From contig JAPOXR010000032.1 in the NCBI GenBank assembly GCA_026706985.1, positions 1 to 64,000 on the forward strand: a stretch of DNA of 64,000 nt. The letters run 5' to 3'. The notes beneath the pieces are model-generated. The model was given only the letters and a program-made list of their open reading frames with translations, searched no databases and was not told the origin of the DNA. Below are positions 25,201 through 31,777 of this stretch, piece by piece. Position numbers and translations under genes: made by a program. Each line of letters opens with the position of its first letter. Position 1 is the first letter of the stretch. This DNA comes from Paracoccaceae bacterium (lineage in GTDB: Bacteria > Pseudomonadota > Alphaproteobacteria > Rhodobacterales > Rhodobacteraceae).

Positions 25201-26367
25201 ATACGCTGCACCTCTGATCAATTGTCGAGCTTGAGCCATCTCATGCTGGCGGCAAGGCGCCACTGCCGTGAAGAGCAGCTGCTTGAGTTGATCGATGGGA
25301 AACACAGCCATCCCGGAATGACTGTGGCGCAACGGATCTATTGGCTCGTCTGTGGCCTGTGCATCGATCCGAAAACCTATGTTGACCGGCTGGGCAACTA
25401 TGCTGCTGTCACGCAGCGGCGCATCCGCTTTCTCGCGGAGGCCGTGGCAAACCAGCTTAACCGCTCCTCAGATCTGCGGGTCCGCCAAAGCGTTCCCGCC
25501 CTGCGGCTGCTCATTCGGCTGATCGGTGTTTCCTGCCGACCACATTCCTTTGACACCGACTCCGATGAGGGCACTTTTGTCACGCCGGCAATGGAAGCCG
25601 CGGGCCGGGTCCGTCGTTTCATAAATCAATTGGCATCCATTTCCTCCGAAGACGCCTTTCACGCTCTGGAAGAGTTGGCGTCCGACACCGATTTGCGCCC
25701 TTGGCAGGAGCTTCTGATGGATGCCGTTTCCCGGCAAAGCGCGCTGCGTCGAGAGACCGGATTTATCCATGGTGATGTCGAACAAGTACTTGCCACACTG
25801 GCATGCGGCACCCCTGCCAATGCCGCGGACTTGGCCGCACTTATTGTCGAACATTTGCACCAACTCGCGCGGAAAATACGCGACGGCAGCACTTCCGACT
25901 GGCGCCAATATTGGAACGTGGATGGGCGCGCGCATATACAAAAAACCCGCCCGGAGAATGTGTGTCGAGACGCGCTTGCATCGGATCTAAAAGCAAGACT
26001 GCAACCGCTGGGCGTAGACGTTCTGCCTGAAGGTGCCTACACAGATGCAAAGCGCGCTGACATTCGAGTGTCTATTGGCGAATTCAATGTGCCGATCGAG
26101 GTGAAGAAAAGCTGCAGCCGTGATCTTTGGAGTGCATTGCGCTCGCAACTGATTAACCAATATGTCAGGGATCCGGGCACTGGTGGGTATGGAATCTATC
26201 TTGTGCTCTGGTTCGGCAACGCCAAAGACTGCACACCTGCTTCTCCCATCACCGGGCCGCTGCCTGTTGACGCACAGGACCTCGGTCGCCGCCTGCGATC
26301 AACGCTGTCAGAAGAGGAGAAATTCAGGATACGGATTTGTGTGGTTGATGTTGCCGCTCCCAATTGA
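22258..26367 (+). CDS. Giant NACHT-like NTPase with C-terminal PD-(D/E)xK nuclease
   Basis: 1369 residues. Walker A GLPGSGKTT is at 41-49 and Walker B LFIDGLDEA at 82-90; the GLDEA form is the hallmark of NACHT/STAND NTPases, and RFRLSCREADW fits the sensor strand. About 900 residues of helical, repeat-like sequence follow and would suit a ligand-sensing scaffold. Near the C-terminus RADIRVSIGEF (Asp1268) and PIEVKK (Glu1281-x-Lys1283) form a PD-(D/E)xK active site. The order sensor-middle, nuclease-last differs from Avs proteins, whose effector is N-terminal. It is translationally coupled to the DUF4143 ATPase. An anti-phage role is inference. Confidence 0.8.
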   Translation: MTSIVPRTCHEVTQSDFPDRVQPPSQSIEEWENHVAYVLLGLPGSGKTTIFKHEAQRQGVTCVTVRDFLAFDDRPEWHKETLFIDGLDEARSRAVDGLTPLDQILAKLDRIGCPRFRLSCREADWFGSNDVNRLRMVSPDPDRTVTVLRLDPLSDDDVRQLLSADAGFDYPDDFMSSAREKGLQGLLSNPQSLKMLVKAVGPDGVWPKTRMQAFDMACRALLAEHNEDHSLAQPDRESVADLITACGRLFAVQLLTGAAGYIRCVNEEDTDFLGPDRLPGMDRKIISQCLQSKLFEAPASCRASPIHRQIAEFLAAGYLADLIQDGLPVERVLALMTGHDGVIVSEFRGLSAWLAAHCKCGRAAVIARDPLGTILYGDVSDFSLEERNCLLRGLHREVRINPGNFVRPHLDSRLGDLVSSDLEERFHEILAASDRDESWQSLVIVLLEALRHGECLPQLASVVKELILDGTRRPRLRVPALKLYLRHFRKVSELKEFAAALYTGKAPDPDDDLLGILLSELYPDEISETEVIRYLKIPRMPDYYGAYRYFWTVRLLNESAGSRLAVLLDHFVARYDELLADQKALGLLDSFVPQLHAPLLSRFLQSSDDQTDLTRLFDWLDPVATSFDRDYSPETGYEYREVRQWLIDHPDIWKALMAEGLRKCIDRYGHDKVYGIAYCMNGVEHGRLLAVTRPPDFGLWCLDQAITVSDADAADWLLEQIAGCLREGCFNEGLAYEDVSKRLAGDADLKCAFDRKAAQLETAASEVTPSRRHSRTHLKTEKPNWYAHVKPHEDELRGNKASPELLHQLAKVYFGGYLNLQGNLPRERLGSLLDDDSSLIEAVLAGFRRTADRGDLPTDRQVIRLGATKQTHYLALPFLAGLEEEPLPEPSDERLLRLALAINYTVPAWPGGRYSAGLPRGLHKSLLSKHTQLAADVLIQSVLSELRSGAASPFGVAELARSSDHAGVASISALHLLQRFPIRCTSDQLSSLSHLMLAARRHCREEQLLELIDGKHSHPGMTVAQRIYWLVCGLCIDPKTYVDRLGNYAAVTQRRIRFLAEAVANQLNRSSDLRVRQSVPALRLLIRLIGVSCRPHSFDTDSDEGTFVTPAMEAAGRVRRFINQLASISSEDAFHALEELASDTDLRPWQELLMDAVSRQSALRRETGFIHGDVEQVLATLACGTPANAADLAALIVEHLHQLARKIRDGSTSDWRQYWNVDGRAHIQKTRPENVCRDALASDLKARLQPLGVDVLPEGAYTDAKRADIRVSIGEFNVPIEVKKSCSRDLWSALRSQLINQYVRDPGTGGYGIYLVLWFGNAKDCTPASPITGPLPVDAQDLGRRLRSTLSEEEKFRIRICVVDVAAPN

Positions 26368-26583
26368 ATTGACGCTGTCCGCTTTAATTCGTTGCCGTGT
26401 AGCAAGGCGATCACTGCCTCCCGTCAGTTCGGATCGATCCGGCCTACGGGAATTGAATTATTGTCTGCCCGCAGCGATCCCGCATTTTCCACAACATAGC
26501 GCCGACTGCCCGGAACAAACCCTGCCGCTGTCCCATGTAGGCGACATAAGGTGCCGGACACCTAATTGGCGGCAAGGTCACGC
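26368..26583. other. Junction between the defence operon and the secretion cluster
   Basis: 216 bases with no gene recognised. The promoter for the dotD operon should be here, but no strong -35/-10 pair is visible. Confidence 0.4.
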
Positions 26584-27060
26584 ATGCGAATTTTCCTCTT
26601 CAGACCGGCTTGGTTGATTGTCGCCATCTGCATCCCCGGACTTGCCGCCTGCTCGGCAACAGTCGATCATGCCATCAAACCGGATGATACGGCCATTGAT
26701 GCCATCATTGCCGAGGCGGCGGCGCAATCCGCCTCTGCCAGCGAAGCTGTTGCAATGGTCGAAAAACATGCCGCCGGGCTGCAGCAGGTGCCGGACATGC
26801 CTGGACCCGATGCCACTGACCCGGTGCGCATCGACTGGCAGGGTCCGGTGGAACCCCTTCTCGACCGACTGGCGGCACACATGAATTATCAATGGCGCAG
26901 CGCAGGCCAACCACCCGCCAACCCGGTAATTGTCACCGTCGCGGCATTCAATGGCGCACCCCTGCATGCCATCCCGAAACTCGATGCGGCGCTTTACGGC
27001 CACGCCACGATCCGCGCTGTGCCGTCAAGGCGTATGCTTGTGCTCGATTATGGCAATTAA
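26584..27060 (+). CDS. dotD: DotD/TraH-type T4BSS outer-membrane lipoprotein
   Basis: 158 residues with a lipoprotein signal: GLAACS puts the lipidated Cys at residue 23. The C-terminal half (LDRLAAHMNYQWRSAGQPP, then IPKLDAALYGHATIRA and RMLVLDYGN) matches the DotD/TraH fold, a secretin-N0-like domain. In Dot/Icm systems DotD and DotC bring DotH to the outer membrane. The ATG at 26584 is chosen because the lipobox is then correctly placed. The end overlaps dotC by 11 bases. Confidence 0.83.
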   Translation: MRIFLFRPAWLIVAICIPGLAACSATVDHAIKPDDTAIDAIIAEAAAQSASASEAVAMVEKHAAGLQQVPDMPGPDATDPVRIDWQGPVEPLLDRLAAHMNYQWRSAGQPPANPVIVTVAAFNGAPLHAIPKLDAALYGHATIRAVPSRRMLVLDYGN

Positions 27061-27868
27061 TGCCCTGCCGGCGCTGACGCTGACCGTCATGTTGGCGGCA
27101 TGCGCTCCCGCAGCACAACCGATCGGAGACAGCACCCTGCCGCCGCGCAGTGCTGACGAGATTCTGAAGCGGATGGCTGAGGATGAAGGTGTGCCTGAAG
27201 GACGGCGCACGGCAATGCGCCGGGCGGCGCTTCAACTCGGCAGTCAGCACGGGTTTGCACAACGCGCAGCAGCCATTCGCCTGCGTCTTGAGGCCCGATC
27301 GCCGGAATTGTCGCAGATCTACGATTTCAACCGCGTTACCACTTTGGCACCGCAGCGCACGGGATATTTGCTTCCACCCGTCATCGCACGCAGCTTTGAT
27401 GCCTTCGCCGGCAATGAAGCCGGAAATGCGGTCTCGGCGGCGGATGAATATCTTGAGATTCTGCAGCCGGCGTCGCTCTCGCCGACGATTCCGCAATGGC
27501 AGGATTATCTGCTGTTCGAACCCACCCGCCCGGCATCGACCGCGGCATATGCGAAGCCGCGCGGCAACGCGGAGGAAACCGAATTCAAAGCCTGGCTGCG
27601 GGAAGGCTGGCAGGCAGGGGTTAAGCTTGCCGATGAAGAGCTCTCGCAAAGATTCAACCGTCTGCGGCGGGATTATGAGGGGATGCTCGAATACCGCCGC
27701 CTGCGGGCGCTCGGCATGGTGTCGGCGCCTGAGCTCACGGGCACGGAGTTCGGCGTCACCGGACAGGCCGGAAGCATGCGCATCGCCGATCGGACCGCCG
27801 GAATCGCTCAGAATTCGGATTTTCACCGCGACAGCTCCAACTGGCTTTCAATTGCACCGGATGGGTAA
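27050..27868 (+). CDS. dotC: DotC/TraI-type T4BSS lipoprotein
   Basis: 272 residues. Starting at ATG 27050 gives a short lipoprotein signal with LAAC (Cys18). The conserved DotC core is visible: IYDFNRVT, LLPPVIARS, WQDYLLFEP and FKAWLREGWQAGVKLADEE. DotC is an outer-membrane lipoprotein of the core complex with DotD and DotH. The longest frame starts at 26930 but would remove the lipobox from the N-terminus. The stop overlaps the dotB start by 1 base (TAATG). Confidence 0.88.
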   Translation: MAINALPALTLTVMLAACAPAAQPIGDSTLPPRSADEILKRMAEDEGVPEGRRTAMRRAALQLGSQHGFAQRAAAIRLRLEARSPELSQIYDFNRVTTLAPQRTGYLLPPVIARSFDAFAGNEAGNAVSAADEYLEILQPASLSPTIPQWQDYLLFEPTRPASTAAYAKPRGNAEETEFKAWLREGWQAGVKLADEELSQRFNRLRRDYEGMLEYRRLRALGMVSAPELTGTEFGVTGQAGSMRIADRTAGIAQNSDFHRDSSNWLSIAPDG

Positions 27869-29157
27869 TGCCAGCGCCGATCGCAGATATTTATACGTCC
27901 GACGCCGCATGGGACCTTACGCCCGATATCTCACCGCTTCCGAGGGAGCCGGCGACGGATATTCGGCCCTTTGAGCTGGATCGGAACAGCCATAGCGCGC
28001 AACTCTCTTTGATGCCGGTATACCGGATCACGCATCCGGAATTCCGCAGGATCATGCTGTGTGCGGCGGCAACCGGCGCCTCCGATGTCACGCTGCAGAC
28101 CGAAGCGCAGCCGCGTATCGAGGTGAATGGTGTCCTGTACAGGTTGCGGGGACGCCCTTGGACGGGTTCCGAAATCGACAGAATCCTTGAACACACCTAT
28201 GGCGCGGCGAGCGGTCCGGCGGAGATAAAGGCCCGACGCAGCCTCGACTATTCCTATGAGATCCTGCTGGAGGACAGTTCACGCCGCCGCTTCCGTGTCA
28301 ATGCGACCGGAATCCGGTGCCGCGACGGATCCGGCATTGAATTGACATTCCGAATTCTGCCCGATGATCCACCCGACTGCGCCAGCGTCGGTCTGCAAGC
28401 GGAGGAAATCACCGCCATGACCCCGGAAAACGGGTTGGTGATCATTGCCGGTGCCACCGGCAGCGGCAAATCGTCAACCATGGCCGCACTCACCCGGCAC
28501 CATCTCGAGCGCACCGACAGGCAGGTCAAGATCGTCGATATACAAGCCCCGATCGAATATGTTTTCCGCCGCACCACCTCCCGCAGGACAGGTTCGGCCT
28601 CGGTGATCGGTCAGTCGGAGATCGGCAGGCATTTGCCTGATTTTGCCAGTGGTGTACGTTCGGCACTGCGGCGGAAACCGCACATCATCAACGTCGGCGA
28701 AGCACGCGACAGGGAAACAATTGCCGCTGCGCTTGAAGCCGCGCTCACGGGACATCTCGTATACACCACAACGCATGCGGGCTCGGTGCAGGACTGCGTC
28801 CGCCGATTGCTGGCTGCATTTCCGGCGACCGAACGCGAACACCGCGCCGGTGACATCGGCACCAGCCTGCGTTTCGTCATGACACAACGGCTGATCCCCT
28901 CAGTCGACGGCCAGAGGCGGGTGGCGCTCAGGGAGTGGATGTCTTTCGGCAGTGGTGCAGGCGAAGCGATGCTTGGCATCCCGGCGGCGGATTGGCCGGG
29001 CTTTATCCTTGACTGCATGGCCGGACGCGGTGACGGCGGGTGTTTTCGCAGTTGCACGCGAAGCCTGGCTGACTCGGCCGCCCTCTTGGTGCGACAGGGG
29101 CTGTTCGATACGCGGTCAATGCAGGAATATCTGTCGGGACACCGGCTTCCGCACTGA
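27868..29157 (+). CDS. dotB: DotB/TraJ-type T4BSS ATPase
   Basis: 429 residues, the hexameric VirB11-like ATPase that docks on the inner-membrane channel and powers secretion. Walker A is AGATGSGKSST (194-204), the Asp box is IVDIQAPIEYVF, Walker B is HIINVGEARDRET, and the His box is ALTGHLVYTTTHAG. The N-terminal domain with TGASDVTLQTEAQPRIEVNG is typical of DotB. It lies between dotC and icmT with 1-base overlaps at each side. Confidence 0.93.
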   Translation: MPAPIADIYTSDAAWDLTPDISPLPREPATDIRPFELDRNSHSAQLSLMPVYRITHPEFRRIMLCAAATGASDVTLQTEAQPRIEVNGVLYRLRGRPWTGSEIDRILEHTYGAASGPAEIKARRSLDYSYEILLEDSSRRRFRVNATGIRCRDGSGIELTFRILPDDPPDCASVGLQAEEITAMTPENGLVIIAGATGSGKSSTMAALTRHHLERTDRQVKIVDIQAPIEYVFRRTTSRRTGSASVIGQSEIGRHLPDFASGVRSALRRKPHIINVGEARDRETIAAALEAALTGHLVYTTTHAGSVQDCVRRLLAAFPATEREHRAGDIGTSLRFVMTQRLIPSVDGQRRVALREWMSFGSGAGEAMLGIPAADWPGFILDCMAGRGDGGCFRSCTRSLADSAALLVRQGLFDTRSMQEYLSGHRLPH

Positions 29158-29519
29158 TGCTCGGCAAACGCAATTACTGGCGCGATGCCCAGCGGCCGGC
29201 GCGGTTTCTCTGCTTCGATTCCCGCATTGTCGCTTTCATTGGCCTGACGCTGCTGCATTTCCGTGTCTGGACCGTAATTCTATTGATCCTGGCGGCTGTA
29301 GTCTTGCTGTGGATGGATTGGCGCAGCATCGACCCACGCAACTCACTGCGCCACCTGCGGACATTTCTTGCCGGACCGGTCATCCGCGCACGCAGACATC
29401 AAGAGTTACGCCGTCCGATCGATTTCGGCTTCGAGACAATTGCAGCGGTGCGCCAGGCCGAGGCGGAATTGCAGAAAAACGAGCAAACACCCGAACCGAG
29501 CTGTAAGCGCCGGAGGTGA
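29157..29519 (+). CDS. icmT: IcmT/TraK family protein
   Basis: 120 residues. The N-terminal segment NYWRDAQRPARFLCFDSRI followed by two short hydrophobic segments (LLHFRVWTVILLILAAVVLL) is the IcmT/TraK signature. IcmT is a small inner-membrane component of Dot/Icm systems. It closes the dotD-dotC-dotB-icmT operon. The next 160 bases lead to the group II intron. Confidence 0.85.
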   Translation: MLGKRNYWRDAQRPARFLCFDSRIVAFIGLTLLHFRVWTVILLILAAVVLLWMDWRSIDPRNSLRHLRTFLAGPVIRARRHQELRRPIDFGFETIAAVRQAEAELQKNEQTPEPSCKRRR

Positions 29520-29790
29520 GCGGAGCCGCAACCGCCTGCGGAACGTCATGTGAGCCGGATGTTCCGGGCTTTCCGGATCAGCATCGGCATGCCCCGGATC
29601 AGCACCAGGAAATCAATGTACACCTTCAGTGCCAGAGAGTTGAAGATTTACTCCGCACCGTCTGAAGGACGCAGGCAGGTAGTAGAGTCGGGGGCTGGCG
29701 CGCCGGCTTCAGGGTCCGGTGGCCTGTCCGTCGCTTTCGCTCCGGGCCTCAGTCCGGCTCCCGTGACCGCGTTTCCAGTCCCCCGCTCAT

Positions 29791-29824
29791 CAAACCGGAC
29801 GTGCGGTTTTCCCGCATCCGGCTT
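29791..29824 (-). ncRNA. Group II intron domain V
   Basis: On the minus strand AAGCCGGATGCGGGAAAA then CCGCACGTCCGGTTTG folds into the 34-nt domain V hairpin with the AGC triad at its base, a GAAA-type loop and the bulge. It lies 10 bases past the maturase stop. Confidence 0.85.
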
Positions 29825-29834
29825 TCCGACGGAA

Positions 29835-31175
29835 TCATGCCTTCGCCCACGGAAGGCTCTTGGTCCTTGACGCTGGGCGGATAAGGCCGCAGTCGTTCCA
29901 CAGCACCTCGTCCGGGAAGCGCGCAGACTTCCCGGTTCTCACCCTGCGCTTCCGGCAGAGCCACCGCCGCAGCCGCCGTGCCGCGTGCGCATCGACCGAT
30001 TTGCAGGCGGGGCTGACCTGCCCGGGGTCACAGCACTCCGCCCAGCCGGACGGAATCCGGTTCAGGCGTTTCACCATGACCTCAGCGGGGATCAGCGCGT
30101 TCCGTCCGGCCGTCTGTTCACTCACCCTGCGGCAGATGCCCTGAACGCCCGCCTTGCCCGGTCGGGTGCCGATATACGGCCCCCTCCCTTCCGTGCGGTG
30201 GTTGCGTCCGATGCGGTATCCGGGGAACCCGATCGGTTCCTCCGGACACCGCAGGCACCGGGTCTTGCGTTCGTTGACCGGAAGCTTCAGCCTGTCCATG
30301 ATCCGCCTGACCACCGACAGCATTTCCGCCGCCGGGGCCTTGCCGGGCACACAGATGTCGTCAGCATAGTTCACGATCTCCGAACGGAACCGCCGGGTGT
30401 GGCCCGACAGTTTCCAGCCCGGTATGAACCGACGCATGTGGAGGTTGCTGAGCAGCACCGATACCGGGGACCCCTGAGGGGTTCCCTTCCGTTGCCTGCG
30501 CGCACGGTCCGTGCGGCGCTTGCCGCCCTCCCCGTCATCCTCCTCCACCGGCATCTCCAGCCATGCCTTGATGAGGCCGGGCATCCGTCCGTCGCTCACG
30601 CGGCGGGCGACGCTCCTCATCAGTCCGGCATGCGGTATCCCGCCGAAGTGGTTGGACAGGTCGCAGTCGACCACCTCATTGTGCCCCGTGTCCAGGAGGC
30701 TGTGGACGCGTCTCACCGCGTCCTTCGCGCCCCGCCCCGGCCTGTAGGCATACCGCTCCGGTTGCAGGTCGGCCCCGAATACCGGCTCAGGCACAGGCAT
30801 GGCCGAGGTCCGCGCCACCCGGTCCCGGATGCAGGGAATGCCCAGGGGCCGGAAGCCGCCGGGCTGTTTCTCCGGTATCAGGACCTGCCGCACCGGTTTC
30901 GGCCTGCAGGTCCCTTCCCTCAGTTCCCGCGACAGTTCCCCGGGCCACCGCTCCGGCCCGGACGGTTCGATCCCCTCGGACGTCTCCCCGTCAACCCCGG
31001 CGGAGCCGCCGTTGCGGCGGACCCTGGCCCAGGCCTCCATGAGGAAATCGGTTCGCCGGACCTTGTCGATCAGGGCGTGAAAGCGGCGGTCGGGTTCCTC
31101 CTTCGCTTTCGCATGCGGCACAGTCTGGAGTTTCCGGACCTTGACTGACCCTGTCAGGCTGTTGCCAGTGGCCAT
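29835..31175 (-). CDS. ltrA: Group II intron reverse transcriptase/maturase
   Basis: Reverse transcriptase and splicing cofactor of the surrounding intron. RT blocks in order are AWARVRRNGGSAGVDGET, RPKPVRQVLIPEKQPGGFRP, LGIPCIRDRVA, VVDCDLSNHFGGIPH (first catalytic Asp), GTPQGSPVSVLLSNL and EIVNYADDICV (YADD). The maturase tail has RRLRRWLCRKRRVRTGKS and SLPWAKA, as in many bacterial intron proteins; no HNH endonuclease domain follows. ATG 31175 is preferred because a GGGGG-rich Shine-Dalgarno lies just upstream; the frame is open to 31403. Motif 3 reads HFGGI rather than the usual YFDxI, a possible sign of decay. Confidence 0.88.
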   Translation of the reverse strand: MATGNSLTGSVKVRKLQTVPHAKAKEEPDRRFHALIDKVRRTDFLMEAWARVRRNGGSAGVDGETSEGIEPSGPERWPGELSRELREGTCRPKPVRQVLIPEKQPGGFRPLGIPCIRDRVARTSAMPVPEPVFGADLQPERYAYRPGRGAKDAVRRVHSLLDTGHNEVVDCDLSNHFGGIPHAGLMRSVARRVSDGRMPGLIKAWLEMPVEEDDGEGGKRRTDRARRQRKGTPQGSPVSVLLSNLHMRRFIPGWKLSGHTRRFRSEIVNYADDICVPGKAPAAEMLSVVRRIMDRLKLPVNERKTRCLRCPEEPIGFPGYRIGRNHRTEGRGPYIGTRPGKAGVQGICRRVSEQTAGRNALIPAEVMVKRLNRIPSGWAECCDPGQVSPACKSVDAHAARRLRRWLCRKRRVRTGKSARFPDEVLWNDCGLIRPASRTKSLPWAKA

Positions 31176-31642
31176 GCCCTGCCCCCTTTCCATGCCATTT
31201 CCGAAGTCAGGCCCCTTCCCTCGACCGGCACTGCCCGGCGTCCGCAGTACTATGGGCCTGTCCGCCACCCTGCCGGCCCGGACTGTCCCCCGCGGGGTTC
31301 CGGTTGGCGTGTGCCCGCCACCGACAGGGCTTCCCGTGCTGCCGCGTTCTCCATCTTCCGTACATGCCGGCGCCATTACCCCGGCGGGAACGGCCCGGTG
31401 CATGCGTCGCTTGCTTCCCGAACCGCCGTCGGTCTTCCCCTGATCCCAGGAGGGTCGACTCCCGCATTGCCCTTATCGAGGCCTGCTCAGCGTTCACTCA
31501 CGTTCCGGCCTGCATGGTCGCTGAGCCGCCCGGGGCGGCCCGTTGACACCAGAGTGCTTCAGTCCACATCGTTACCTCCGTAAACCGCTCCGGCTGCTAC
31601 CAGCCGAAGCGGCAATTGCTGAGTGGGGTTCGCACCCACAAG

Positions 31643-31668
31643 AAAAAAAACGCGCCTTTCCACGGCGC
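31643..31668 (-). terminator. Rho-independent terminator of the dotL operon
   Basis: gcgcc (31652-31656) pairs with ggcgc (31664-31668). On the minus strand the stem is followed by eight T (31643-31650). It lies about 110 bases after the dotL stop in the right direction. Confidence 0.85.
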
Positions 31669-31777
31669 ACTGAGAAATGCAGGCTAACCTTCGTTTCCCA
31701 CGCCAGGCGGCCACCGGATCTGAATCCCATATGCGTTTGAGCAGATACAATCCCGCATTTTCGTACTGCCTGATAAT

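Larger units (their letters stand above)
29682..31549 (-). mobile_element. Group II intron (boundaries approximate)
   Basis: A maturase ORF, a domain V hairpin (29791-29824) and a following domain-VI-like stem ending in CTCTAC at 29682 are all on the minus strand in the right order. The 5' end is uncertain: GTGTC at 31549 is the best candidate but departs from the usual GTGYG. The resulting length of about 1.87 kb is normal. It sits in non-coding DNA between the convergent icmT and dotL operons and breaks no gene. Confidence 0.7.

Noticed and set aside
29985..31148. Long plus-strand ORF of 387 codons
   Set aside because: It lies opposite the group II intron maturase in GC-rich DNA, is Arg/Pro/His-rich and shows no family signature. 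It is a shadow frame.
31621..31640. tRNA T-arm-like string (gtggg-gttcgca-cccac)
   Set aside because: The TTC is out of register with the 5-bp stem, and no anticodon or acceptor stem can be drawn around it.
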